From: Burkholderiales bacterium RIFCSPLOWO2_12_FULL_65_40
Lineage (GTDB): Bacteria; Pseudomonadota; Gammaproteobacteria; Burkholderiales; Burkholderiaceae_C
DNA: 64,000 nt
Assembly (NCBI GenBank): GCA_001770955.1
Contig: MESL01000023.1
Span: forward strand, 1 to 64,000
Reading direction: 5' to 3'
Part shown: positions 9,896 through 19,036 of the stretch, one piece after another
Layout of the letters: each line of letters starts with the position of its first letter
How positions within the stretch are numbered: position 1 is the first letter of the stretch
Translations under genes and position numbers: made by a program
Notes under the pieces: model-generated
The model's input: only the letters and a program-made list of their open reading frames with translations
Told to the model about the DNA's origin: nothing
Databases searched by the model: none

Positions 9896-10621
9896 GTGAC
9901 ATACACAGCCAAGGGCCAGCTTGATCGTGATGCGATGATTCGCCAGTATGTTCCGCTGGTTCGTCGCCTCGCGCACCACATGATCGCCAAGTTGCCGGCG
10001 AATGTGGAGCTGGACGACCTGATCCAGGTCGGAATGATCGGGCTGACCGACGCGCTCACCCGCTACGAAGTGACCCAGGGCGTGCAATTCGAGACCTTTG
10101 CCACCCAACGCATTCGCGGCGCGATGCTTGACGAGTTGCGCGACACCGACTGGATGTCCCGCAGCTCGCGCAAAAGCCAGAAAGACATCGAGAAAGCCGT
10201 GCAGCGCCTGGAACAAAAACTGGGACGCAGCCCCCTCGAATCAGAGATTGCCATGGAACTCGACATGACATTGCCCGACTACCAGAGTCTGCTTGGAAAA
10301 GTGCGGGGCACCCAGCTGGTCTATCTGGAAGACATGTCGCGCGGAGCGGGTGATGACGATGAAGGTTTTCTAGAGCGCCACGAGGTGGCCGATGGTGAGA
10401 CCGATCCGATGGCCCTGTTGCGCGACCAGCGCCTGCGAACATCCCTGGTCAGCGCCATCCAGTCGCTACCCGAACGCGAGCAGTACATCATGGGCATGTA
10501 CTACGAGCACGACATGAATCTCAAGGAAATTGCGGCAGTCCTCGGCGTGACCGAATCGCGGGTCTGCCAATTACACAGCCAGTCCATCGCGCGGTTGCGC
10601 GCCAAAATGCGCAGCCACTGA
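9896..10621 (+). CDS. fliA: RNA polymerase sigma factor FliA (sigma-28)
   Basis: VTYTAKGQLDRDAMIRQYVPLVRRLAHHMIAKLP...; likely GTG start at 9896, ORF open from 9818. Confidence 0.95.
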   Translation: MTYTAKGQLDRDAMIRQYVPLVRRLAHHMIAKLPANVELDDLIQVGMIGLTDALTRYEVTQGVQFETFATQRIRGAMLDELRDTDWMSRSSRKSQKDIEKAVQRLEQKLGRSPLESEIAMELDMTLPDYQSLLGKVRGTQLVYLEDMSRGAGDDDEGFLERHEVADGETDPMALLRDQRLRTSLVSAIQSLPEREQYIMGMYYEHDMNLKEIAAVLGVTESRVCQLHSQSIARLRAKMRSH

Positions 10622-10694
10622 GCGCAACCCACCGCAAAACCAGCTAGAAAACGAATGGATGAAGCCGGACTGCTGTCCGGTCAACGCTCAGGGC

Positions 10695-11087
10695 TCAGCC
10701 CGCAGAGCGGTAAATGCGCGCAACCCCACCCGGCCCGTTGCCAGCTCCCGACGCTTTGCCGTAGGTGGAGGCGTTGTCTGACGGGGGGAGCACACTGGCC
10801 GCCTGCCGGTCAGCGACGGCGGAGAGGCGCGCAAGATTGTCACGCTGCACGGCCAGCAAATCACTGATCTTTCGGATACGCCGCAGAGCGTCTGCAGGCA
10901 GAGCCTTGCCTTGCACGCCCTCCAGGGCCTGGGCCAACTGCACAGACACCTGCCTCAACTGCATGCTTGACTGCTCGAGTGTGGCTGGATCCATGGCCAC
11001 CATCGCCGCAGAAACGGCAGCAAGCTGCTCCTCAACCCCATCCAGCATCTGGTTCAGTGGCATGGCGGTGGAGCGCGCGAAGTTCAT
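10695..11087 (-). CDS. flgN: Flagellar chaperone FlgN
   Basis: 130 aa, position downstream of flgM; C-terminal YGKAS/IYRSAG-type tail. Confidence 0.8.
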   Translation of the reverse strand: MNFARSTAMPLNQMLDGVEEQLAAVSAAMVAMDPATLEQSSMQLRQVSVQLAQALEGVQGKALPADALRRIRKISDLLAVQRDNLARLSAVADRQAASVLPPSDNASTYGKASGAGNGPGGVARIYRSAG

Positions 11088-11110
11088 TCAATGCTTCAGG
11101 GCGATACGGC

Positions 11111-11431
11111 TCACCCGTTGGCCCGGGACAAAAACTCCTGGGTGTTGGCGAGCATCTTGTCGGCGATGACTTCCGCATCGACCTTGAAGGTGCCGTTTTC
11201 GATGGCCGTACGCACCGCCTTCACCTTGCCCGCATCGAAATCCCCTTGATTTCGACCGGTCTGCTCCAGGGCTCGCGCTGCCGTCGAGAACGTGACGGGC
11301 ACACCGGCGGCAGCGGCTGACGATACGTCCGCAGCAACCCCGCCAGCCGCCGGGGCGGCTGCTTTTGCCTGCTTCGCAGGCGCCGACTGGGCCAATGCGC
11401 CAGGCAGTTCCGGTTTTTGTCCAATTTTCAT
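11111..11431 (-). CDS. flgM: Anti-sigma-28 factor FlgM
   Basis: MKIGQKPELPG...; IENGTFKVDAEVIADKMLANTQEFL; ORF open from 11509 but start at 11431 fits FlgM and the upstream promoter. Confidence 0.9.
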   Translation of the reverse strand: MKIGQKPELPGALAQSAPAKQAKAAAPAAGGVAADVSSAAAAGVPVTFSTAARALEQTGRNQGDFDAGKVKAVRTAIENGTFKVDAEVIADKMLANTQEFLSRANG

Positions 11432-11475
11432 CGCTCTCTCCACCACCCCTTGCAATACGGGGATAGGTAGCAATG

Positions 11476-11502
11476 TTTTCGACCAATTGAACGCAGACTT
11501 TA
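11476..11502 (-). promoter_or_regulatory. Candidate sigma-28 (FliA) promoter upstream of flgM
   Basis: Minus strand TAAAGTCT-N11-GTCGAAAA, close to TAAAGTTT-N11-GCCGATAA with exact 11-nt spacer. Confidence 0.6.
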
Positions 11503-11523
11503 GCGGCAACCGACAAATAAAAC

Positions 11524-12282
11524 CTACAAATTCACGCTTATTGTCCCATTTTCAAGAACAATACCACTGATGATTTTTCCATTGTCCATTCTGATGCGTA
11601 TAGTTTGACCGATGGAGCCTGCCGTCATGGCCTGGCCAGCAGCGCTGATCGCATAGCCATTGCCCTGGGCACTGACCCGCACCTGAGCGCCTGCCTGAAG
11701 CACCTGGGGTGCGCGCAACATGGGCTGTCGCAGCGCCTGTCCCGCCTTCAAGGGGCGCGATGCCACCTGGCCCACCCACACAGCAGGGTCCGCGACAATG
11801 GCTGCATTCTCGGCCGCCCAGTCGACCTCCATTTCGGTGGCATCGGCCTCGGAGAGTACCGCGCCTGCCTTGACGTCACCCGTCAATACCCAGGCAGGCC
11901 CAAATGCCTTGACCGTGACCGGCAAAAACACACTCCAGCGGGTAGCCCCTTCCAGGCAGCGCAAACCCAGCCGGGTGCGGCCCCACAAGCGGGCGCCCGC
12001 AGGCAGATAGGGTTCGATCCGTGCGCAGGGCGAGAGGCGCAGGCGCTCGTCCAGCTGCCCCACGCTGACTTCCATGCGCAAAGGTGACTGGGTGGGCATA
12101 TTGCGCTGCAAGGTCTCGTCAAGCCACTTCTGCGTGAACTGCCCCAGATCCGTCTGGGCCTGCACGACCGTCGCCATGCCCAGCAACACCACCATGGCGC
12201 AGACCGTTCTGGCGGCCCGTGGCCGCAAGGAGCCATGAACGGACCGTTCGGCTGGAATCTGAAGAGAACGATTGGTGTGCAT
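11524..12282 (-). CDS. flgA: Flagellar P-ring assembly chaperone FlgA
   Basis: SAF-like C-terminal domain, GSIGQTIRIRMDNGKIISGIVLENGTISV. Confidence 0.93.
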   Translation of the reverse strand: MHTNRSLQIPAERSVHGSLRPRAARTVCAMVVLLGMATVVQAQTDLGQFTQKWLDETLQRNMPTQSPLRMEVSVGQLDERLRLSPCARIEPYLPAGARLWGRTRLGLRCLEGATRWSVFLPVTVKAFGPAWVLTGDVKAGAVLSEADATEMEVDWAAENAAIVADPAVWVGQVASRPLKAGQALRQPMLRAPQVLQAGAQVRVSAQGNGYAISAAGQAMTAGSIGQTIRIRMDNGKIISGIVLENGTISVNL

Positions 12283-12400
12283 GGCAAGACTCCCGGAGCG
12301 AAAAGCAAGGCCTGCATAGGGTCATCAGGCCATTGAACTATACGGATCCGGTGCGCGCCCGAAGCAGCGAACTGCGCGCGATTTCCAGCGTTCTTCAGCC

Positions 12401-12428
12401 TTTAGAAAAACCGGGGCATTTTCATAAT
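12401..12428 (+). promoter_or_regulatory. Possible sigma-70-like promoter upstream of flgB
   Basis: TTTAGA-N16-CATAAT in the flgA/flgB divergent region. Confidence 0.25.
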
Positions 12429-12491
12429 CGAGGCACGCCAGAAGTCCATCCAGGATCCATGGCCCCTGCAACCCACGGCGTGAGGCACCCC

Positions 12492-12932
12492 ATGCTTGAC
12501 AAGATGACCAACCGACTGGACTTTCACGGCAGCGCACTGGTGCTGCGCGCTGAACGCCAGCGCACCATCGCCAGCAACATCGCCAACGCGGACACGCCTG
12601 GCTACGTGGGCCGGGACATCAACTTCACTCAGGCACTGCGTGCGGCCACGGGCATGGGCTCAGGCGACCGACTGCCCGCCCAGAACAGCACCGGATCCTC
12701 CCGCACCACGACCGATCAGCGCCACATGGGCATTTCCACCACGCTCCCCAGCAGCAGCCACCCAGGCAAGCTGGGCTACACCGTCCAGACGCAACCCTCG
12801 CTGGACAACAACACCGTGGACCTGGACCGGGAGCGTGCCAATTTTGTCGACAACACGGTGCGCTACGAAGCCACGCTGCGTTTCATCAACGGAAACGCCA
12901 AAACCATGCTGAGCGCCATCCAGGGCCAGTAA
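12492..12932 (+). CDS. flgB: Flagellar basal-body rod protein FlgB
   Basis: MLDKMTNRLDFHGSALVLRAERQRTIASNIANADTPGYVGRD. Confidence 0.96.
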   Translation: MLDKMTNRLDFHGSALVLRAERQRTIASNIANADTPGYVGRDINFTQALRAATGMGSGDRLPAQNSTGSSRTTTDQRHMGISTTLPSSSHPGKLGYTVQTQPSLDNNTVDLDRERANFVDNTVRYEATLRFINGNAKTMLSAIQGQ

Positions 12933-12956
12933 GCACCATTCAAAGCGAGCATTGCC

Positions 12957-13361
12957 ATGTCGATGTTTTCCATTTTCAACGTCTCGGGAAGCGCGGTCAG
13001 CGCGCAGTCCCAGCGCCTGAACACCGTCGCCAGCAACCTGGCCAACGTGGACGCGGTCGCCGGCCCCGACGGCAAAGCCTACAAGGCGCGCCAGGTCGTT
13101 TTCCAGACAGAAAAGATGGGCGCCGAACATACCGCCGGCGTGCGTGTGAGCGCCATCAAGGAGAGCGACGTGCCCGGACGCCGTGTGCACGATCCCAACC
13201 ACCCGTCCGCCGACGAACAGGGCTATGTGACGCACTCGAACGTCAACGCCGTCGAGGAGATGGTCAACATGATCTCCGCCTCGCGCTCGTACCAGAACAA
13301 CATCGAGGTGATGAACACGGCCAAGACGCTGCTGCTCAAGACCCTGCAGATGGGACAGTAA
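12957..13361 (+). CDS. flgC: Flagellar basal-body rod protein FlgC
   Basis: FNVSGSAVSAQSQRLNTVASNLANVD; YQNNIEVMNTAKTLLLKTLQMGQ. Confidence 0.96.
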   Translation: MSMFSIFNVSGSAVSAQSQRLNTVASNLANVDAVAGPDGKAYKARQVVFQTEKMGAEHTAGVRVSAIKESDVPGRRVHDPNHPSADEQGYVTHSNVNAVEEMVNMISASRSYQNNIEVMNTAKTLLLKTLQMGQ

Positions 13362-13376
13362 CACCAGGACACCGAC

Positions 13377-14036
13377 ATGATCTCCAACGTCACCTCCTCC
13401 ACGGCCACAGGCGGCACCAGCGCCAGTGCCAAAACGGATTCGGCCACCGATCCGGCTGCGGCCCAGGACCGGTTCCTGAAGCTGCTGGTCGCCCAGCTCA
13501 ACAACCAGGACCCGATGAACCCGCTGGACAACGCCCAGATGACTTCGCAGATCGCACAGATCAACACCGTCACTGGCATCCAGCAGCTCAATGAAACCGT
13601 CAAGGGACTCGCCGGCCAGTTCGCCGCGCAACAACTGATGCAGGGCAGCGCCATGGTAGGCCGCCAGGTGCTGGTGGAAGGCAACAGCCTGGCGCTGGAC
13701 AGCGAAACCCAGCAGGCCACCGGTGCCTTCGACCTCGCGGGCTCTGCCGCCAGTGTGAAAGTGCAGGTGCTTGACCCCACCGGCAAAGAGGTGGGCACGG
13801 TCGATATGGGCGCCCTGCCTGCCGGCCGCTACAACTTTGCTTGGAACGCCTCCCAGTACCAGGGCGACAGCGCGCTGCGCTTCAAGGTTCTGGCCGCCAA
13901 TGGCGAAGCCGCGGTGGGATCTACCGCGCTGATGATCGACAACATCGTTGCCGTCAGCATGGACAACGGAAGCCTGCAAATGCAACTGTCGCGCGGCGGC
14001 ATGACCACCCAATCCGGCATCAAGGCCATTCTGTAA
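13377..14036 (+). CDS. flgD: Flagellar hook capping protein FlgD
   Basis: DRFLKLLVAQLNNQDPMNPLDNAQMTSQIAQI. Confidence 0.96.
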   Translation: MISNVTSSTATGGTSASAKTDSATDPAAAQDRFLKLLVAQLNNQDPMNPLDNAQMTSQIAQINTVTGIQQLNETVKGLAGQFAAQQLMQGSAMVGRQVLVEGNSLALDSETQQATGAFDLAGSAASVKVQVLDPTGKEVGTVDMGALPAGRYNFAWNASQYQGDSALRFKVLAANGEAAVGSTALMIDNIVAVSMDNGSLQMQLSRGGMTTQSGIKAIL

Positions 14037-14063
14037 TTTCGATTTTTCTCAGGAGCACGCACC

Positions 14064-15299
14064 ATGGCTTTCCAACACGGTCTCTCGGGCCTGAACGCTT
14101 CCAGCAAGAACCTGGACGTCATTGGCCACAACATCGCCAATGCCAACACCACCGGCTTCAAGGCGTCGCGCGCCGAATTCGCGGAGATGGTCGCCGCCTC
14201 CATGGGCGCGGGTGGCGGCAACAACTACGGCATTGGTGTCGAAGTGGCGGCTGTGGCTCAGCAGTTCTCGCAGGGCAATGTCACGGTCACGGGCAATAAC
14301 CTGGACGTGGCTATCAATGGCAACGGCTTCTTCAAGGTGCAGCAGCCCGATGGGTCGGCTGCCTATACCCGCGCCGGCAATTTCAAACTCGACAAAGACG
14401 GCGATCTGGTGACCAACGGCGGCGCGCAGGTGATGGGTTTCAAGGTCGACCCCACCACCGGCACCAGCACCTCCGAGGCACAGCCGTTGAGCTTTCCCAC
14501 GGGTGCACCCATTCAGGCCAAGCAAACGCTGGGCATCACCGCCGCCCTCAATCTGGACGCACGTGTCGTTGATGCCACGTCGGTGACACCCAATACACCG
14601 CGCTCAACCTATGGCACATCGATCAATGTGTACGACACCCAGGGGGTGGCCGTTCCCGTCAACCTCTATTTTGTGAAAAACGGGTCGAACACCTGGGACG
14701 TATACACCACATTGGACGAAACCATTGAACCCACGGGTAGCCCAGGAGCGGGAACGATTGCGTTCGACGGCAACGGTGTGTACGACCCCGCCGGCAGCGC
14801 GCTGATACCCATCATGGTCGATCCCTTATCCACCAACCCCAACAACCCGCCAATCCCTTGGGCGGTGGATCTTGATTTGTCCAAGAGCACCCAGTTCGGC
14901 AGCAAATTCGCCGTCGCCGACCTCACGCAGGACGGCTACGCCTCCGGCGACCTCACGAGCATCAACATTTCCAACGACGGCATGGTCATGGCCAGCTATT
15001 CCAATGGCGTGACCCGTGCCGAGGCGCAGGTGGCGTTGGCCAACTTCCGCAACCCTCAGGGCCTGCTGGCCGTGGGTGGCAACAACTGGGTGGAATCGTT
15101 CGACTCGGGCCCGGCCGTCATGGGCAAGCCCGGCGACGGCAACTTTGGTGCGTTGCGCTCGGGGGCACTGGAAGACTCGAACGTCGATCTCACCGCCGAA
15201 CTGGTCAACATGATGACCGCCCAGCGCGCCTACCAGGCCAACGCCCAGACCATCAAGACGCAGGACCAGGTGATGTCGACCCTGGTCAACCTGCGCTGA
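14064..15299 (+). CDS. flgE: Flagellar hook protein FlgE
   Basis: MAFQHGLSGLNASSKNLDVIGHNIANANTTGFK. Confidence 0.96.
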   Translation: MAFQHGLSGLNASSKNLDVIGHNIANANTTGFKASRAEFAEMVAASMGAGGGNNYGIGVEVAAVAQQFSQGNVTVTGNNLDVAINGNGFFKVQQPDGSAAYTRAGNFKLDKDGDLVTNGGAQVMGFKVDPTTGTSTSEAQPLSFPTGAPIQAKQTLGITAALNLDARVVDATSVTPNTPRSTYGTSINVYDTQGVAVPVNLYFVKNGSNTWDVYTTLDETIEPTGSPGAGTIAFDGNGVYDPAGSALIPIMVDPLSTNPNNPPIPWAVDLDLSKSTQFGSKFAVADLTQDGYASGDLTSINISNDGMVMASYSNGVTRAEAQVALANFRNPQGLLAVGGNNWVESFDSGPAVMGKPGDGNFGALRSGALEDSNVDLTAELVNMMTAQRAYQANAQTIKTQDQVMSTLVNLR

Positions 15300-15330
15300 T
15301 CCTTCTCCACCCTGAACGCTCGGAACTGCC

Positions 15331-16071
15331 ATGGACCGCATCATCTACACCTCCATGACCGGCGCCAACGCTGCCGCGCACCGGCAGGCGGTGCTGTCCA
15401 ACAACCTGGCCAACATCTCGACCCACGGCTTCCGCGCCGAGATGTCCACCTTCCGCTCCGTGCCCATCCAGGGAGAAGGTTCGACCACGCGGGTCTTTGC
15501 GCTGGAGGCCACCTCCGGCCACCGTGACACCCCCGGCCCAGTGCAGCGCACGGGCCGCAGTCTCGATGCCATGGCCGTGGGCAACGCCTGGTTTGCCGTA
15601 CAGGGGCTGGACGGCACCGAGGCCTACACCCGCAACGGAGGTTTCGAGGTGTCGGCCACGGGCCAGCTGCTCACATCCACCGGGCTGCCCGTGCTGTCGG
15701 ACGGTGGCGCGCCCATCGACATTCCGCCGGGCGCTGAGGTCACGCTGGGCTCGGATGGCACCATTACTGCCAAGACGGCGGGCCAGCCCGCCGCCGCCGT
15801 GGGGCGCATCAAGCTCGCCACGCCCACCCCGGAAGACCCGCTCAAGCGCGGCGACGACGGACTGTTTCGCGCCGCCTCGGGCGACCCGATACCGAACGAC
15901 GCCAATGCCCGCATGCTGACCGGCGCCATCGAAGGCTCCAACGTCAACGCGGTCGAGAGCATGGTCGGCATGATCGCCGCCTCGCGCCAGTTCGAGCAGC
16001 AGATGCGGCTGATCCAGACCGCCGAAACCAACGACAAGACCGCCAGCCAGTTGCTGGGCATGAACGGCTGA
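15331..16071 (+). CDS. flgF: Flagellar basal-body rod protein FlgF
   Basis: MDRIIYTSMTGANAAAHRQAVLSNNLANISTHGFRAEM. Confidence 0.95.
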   Translation: MDRIIYTSMTGANAAAHRQAVLSNNLANISTHGFRAEMSTFRSVPIQGEGSTTRVFALEATSGHRDTPGPVQRTGRSLDAMAVGNAWFAVQGLDGTEAYTRNGGFEVSATGQLLTSTGLPVLSDGGAPIDIPPGAEVTLGSDGTITAKTAGQPAAAVGRIKLATPTPEDPLKRGDDGLFRAASGDPIPNDANARMLTGAIEGSNVNAVESMVGMIAASRQFEQQMRLIQTAETNDKTASQLLGMNG

Positions 16072-16102
16072 AGCCCCCGGGCCAACGCCAGAAGGAGCCA
16101 CC

Positions 16103-16885
16103 ATGATCAATTCCCTGTGGATCGCCAAGACCGGCATGTCTGCCCAGCAGACCCAGCTCGACGTCATTTCGCACAACCTCGCCAACGTCTCGACCACGGG
16201 CTTCAAGCGCAACAACGCGGTGTTCGAAGACCTGATCTACCAGAACCTGCGCCAGGTGGGCGCCAACACCACCGAGCAGAACCAGCTGCCCACGGGCCTG
16301 CACCTGGGTCTGGGCGTGCGCACGGTGGCCACCAGCCGCAACTTCACCCAGGGCACGCACCAGGAAACCAAGAACAACCTGGACGTGGCCATCAATGGCA
16401 ACGGCTTCTTCGAGGTGAACATGCCCGACGGCACCATCGGCTACACGCGCGATGGTTCCTTCCAGGTGGACGCCCAGGGCCGGCTGGTGACTTCCAGCGG
16501 CCTGCCCGTGGCCAATGGCATCACCATTCCGCAAGGCACCACCAGCGTGAACATCAGTGCGGATGGCGCGGTGTCGGCCATCGTCGCGGGCAACACACAG
16601 CCCCAGCCCCTGGGCAATCTGGCCATGTCCAGCTTCATCAATGCGGCAGGGTTGGAGCCCGTGGGGCAGAACCTGTACAAGGAATCGGCCGCATCGGGCC
16701 AGCCGCAGCAGGGCACGCCAGGCACCAACGGTCTGGGCTACATCCGCCAGGGCTTCCTGGAAGCGTCGAACGTGAACGTGGTGGAGGAGCTGGTCACCAT
16801 GATCCAGACCCAGCGCGCCTACGAGATGAATTCCAAGGCCATCCAGACCTCCGACCAGATGCTGGCCAAGCTCAGCCAGCTCTGA
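16103..16885 (+). CDS. flgG: Flagellar distal rod protein FlgG
   Basis: MINSLWIAKTGMSAQQTQLDVISHNLANVSTTGFKR. Confidence 0.96.
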   Translation: MINSLWIAKTGMSAQQTQLDVISHNLANVSTTGFKRNNAVFEDLIYQNLRQVGANTTEQNQLPTGLHLGLGVRTVATSRNFTQGTHQETKNNLDVAINGNGFFEVNMPDGTIGYTRDGSFQVDAQGRLVTSSGLPVANGITIPQGTTSVNISADGAVSAIVAGNTQPQPLGNLAMSSFINAAGLEPVGQNLYKESAASGQPQQGTPGTNGLGYIRQGFLEASNVNVVEELVTMIQTQRAYEMNSKAIQTSDQMLAKLSQL

Positions 16886-16916
16886 GCCCGGCACCTGCCC
16901 CACAAGGACCCTTGCC

Positions 16917-17621
16917 ATGACCCTCTTTTTCACCCCCCTTTGTGCCCTGCGGACATGCGGCATCGCCCTGGCTGCGGCTCTGCTGCTGCCGGGCTGCGCC
17001 AGCCTCTCGCCCGCCCCGCCCGTGGATATTCTGCCCACCACCCCCCCGGTGTTGACGACTACCCCCCGTGCGGCGGCTCCCGTCACTGGAAGCCTGTTTC
17101 ACCAGGCCAGCTACCGCCCCGCCTTCGAAGACCGACGCGCCCGCATGGTGGGCGACACCGTCACCATCCAGATTGTGGAAAACGTGACGGCGAGCCAGAA
17201 ATCCTCGTCCACCGTGGATCGCAACGCAGAAATCTCAGCGGGCATCAGCGCCCTGCCCTTTGTCAACAAGGCCTTCACCGACAAGACCGCTCTGGGTGCC
17301 GATTCAAGCAACACCTTTGCGGGCAAGGGCGGCACCGAGAGCGCCAACAAGTTCGCCGGCTCGATCACGGCCACCGTCATCGACATCCTGCCCAACGGCC
17401 ACCTCGTGGTGGCGGGAGAAAAGCAGATCGGCGTGAACCAGAACGTGGACATCCTGCGCTTCTCGGGCACGGTGGACCCCCGGACCCTGCAACCGGGCAG
17501 CATCGTCAATTCCACCCAGGTGGCGAATGTGCGGGTGGAATCGCGCGGGCGCGGCGCCCAGAACGAAGCCCAGATCATGGGATGGCTGGCCCGGTTCTTC
17601 CTGACTTTCCTTCCGTTCTGA
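16917..17621 (+). CDS. flgH: Flagellar L-ring lipoprotein FlgH
   Basis: Lipobox LLPGC; SLFHQASYRPAFEDRRARMVGDTVTIQI. Confidence 0.95.
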   Translation: MTLFFTPLCALRTCGIALAAALLLPGCASLSPAPPVDILPTTPPVLTTTPRAAAPVTGSLFHQASYRPAFEDRRARMVGDTVTIQIVENVTASQKSSSTVDRNAEISAGISALPFVNKAFTDKTALGADSSNTFAGKGGTESANKFAGSITATVIDILPNGHLVVAGEKQIGVNQNVDILRFSGTVDPRTLQPGSIVNSTQVANVRVESRGRGAQNEAQIMGWLARFFLTFLPF

Positions 17622-17655
17622 ACTTGGCAGGCCTTTCCGGGCCTGCTCATTTCAC

Positions 17656-17710
17656 TTCCAAAAGAATAGCTAATAGCGCTTGCTGGACGGGCGCTATAGC
17701 CGTTTTTTAT
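17656..17710 (+). repeat. Dispersed ATAGC...GCGCT repeat, family 1 (copy a)
   Basis: AGAATAGCTAATAGCGCTTGCTGGACGGGCGCTATAGCCGTTTTTTAT between flgH and flgI. Confidence 0.6.
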
Positions 17711-17828
17711 CCCTATTTTCACACCCTCTCCCCCGTTCCACCGCAGCCCGCAGGCCCCATCGGACGCAGGCAAATAACGGGTGAACCCGCTTCTTTTTGG
17801 GTTTTAGTTTTTGCGGACGCCTCCCACA

Positions 17829-18980
17829 ATGGAGGCCATGAAAGCCTCGTCCCACTCCCTCACGCCGCGCTCCCTGCGCATCCTGTGGCCGCTGCTGGTC
17901 ATGGCGATGCTGTCCGTTGCCTGGCCGGCCCACGCCCTGCGCGTCAAGGAAGTGGCCGCAGTGCAAGGCGTGCGCAGCAACCAGTTGACAGGCTATGGCC
18001 TGGTGGTGGGGCTGGACGGCACGGGCGACCAGACCACGCAGATGCCCTACACCACGCAGGCCATGCAGAACTACCTGCAGAACATGGGCATCAGCCTGCC
18101 CCCCGGAGCCGCAGGGCAATTGCAGATGAAGAACGTTGCGGCCGTCATCGTCACGGCGCAGCTCCCGGCGTTTGCGCAGCCGGGCCAGATGATCGATGTG
18201 AACGTCTCGTCCATGGGCAACTCCAAGTCGCTCAAGGGCGGCATGCTCATGGTCACCCCGCTGCGCGGCGCCGATGGCGAGATCTACGCCCTGGCCCAGG
18301 GCAACCTGGTGGTGGGCGGCGCGGGAGCGGCGGCAGGCGGCAGCAAGGTGCAGATCAACCACCTGAGTGCCGGCCGCATTCCGCAGGGAGCGCAGGTGGA
18401 GCGCTCTGTGCCCACGCCGCTGCACGAAGGCGACTCGATCACCCTCGGGCTCAATGCCTCCGACTTCCAGACCGCACGCCGCGTCGCCGAAGCCATCAAT
18501 GCACGCATGGGCGCAGGCCGCGCCACCGCGCTCGATGGCCGCACCGTGCAGGTGCAGGCGCCCACCGCGCCGGGCGCCCGCGTGAACTTCATCGCCGAAC
18601 TGGAAGAACTCCCTCTCGAAAGCATGAGCCCATCGGCCAAGGTGGTCATCAACGCCCGCACGGGTTCGGTGGTGCTGAACCAGGCTGTGACGCTGGGGCC
18701 CTGTGCCGTGGCGCACGGCAACCTGTCGATCACCATCAACAGCACGCCCGTGATCAGCCAGCCCAACCCGCTGTCTCAGGGGCAGACGGTGGTCACGCAA
18801 AAGAGCGACATCACCATCAACCAGGAGCCGGGCAACATCATCCAGATGCCTCCTTCCACCCAGCTGGCCGACGTGGTGCGCGCACTCAATGCCCTGGGTG
18901 CCACGCCACAGGACCTGCTGGCCATTCTGCAGGCCATCAAGGCGGCCGGCGCGCTCAACGCCGAGCTGGAGGTCATCTGA
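17829..18980 (+). CDS. flgI: Flagellar P-ring protein FlgI
   Basis: LRVKEVAAVQGVRSNQLTGYGLVVGLDGTGDQT; exact start uncertain (ORF open from 17811). Confidence 0.96.
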   Translation: MEAMKASSHSLTPRSLRILWPLLVMAMLSVAWPAHALRVKEVAAVQGVRSNQLTGYGLVVGLDGTGDQTTQMPYTTQAMQNYLQNMGISLPPGAAGQLQMKNVAAVIVTAQLPAFAQPGQMIDVNVSSMGNSKSLKGGMLMVTPLRGADGEIYALAQGNLVVGGAGAAAGGSKVQINHLSAGRIPQGAQVERSVPTPLHEGDSITLGLNASDFQTARRVAEAINARMGAGRATALDGRTVQVQAPTAPGARVNFIAELEELPLESMSPSAKVVINARTGSVVLNQAVTLGPCAVAHGNLSITINSTPVISQPNPLSQGQTVVTQKSDITINQEPGNIIQMPPSTQLADVVRALNALGATPQDLLAILQAIKAAGALNAELEVI

Positions 18981-19036
18981 TGCTGCGCACGCAAGCCCCT
19001 GCCGGGGCACCCCCTCTGCCCAAGGAGTGCTGAACC

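Noticed and set aside
10665-10680. CCGGAC-TGCT-GTCCGG hairpin between convergent fliA and flgN
   Set aside because: Short stem without T tract; plausible 3'-end structure but nothing unusual.
16940-19033. 697-aa plus-strand ORF overlapping flgH and flgI
   Set aside because: Out-of-frame shadow of flgH/flgI with Arg/Pro/Gly/His-rich sequence.
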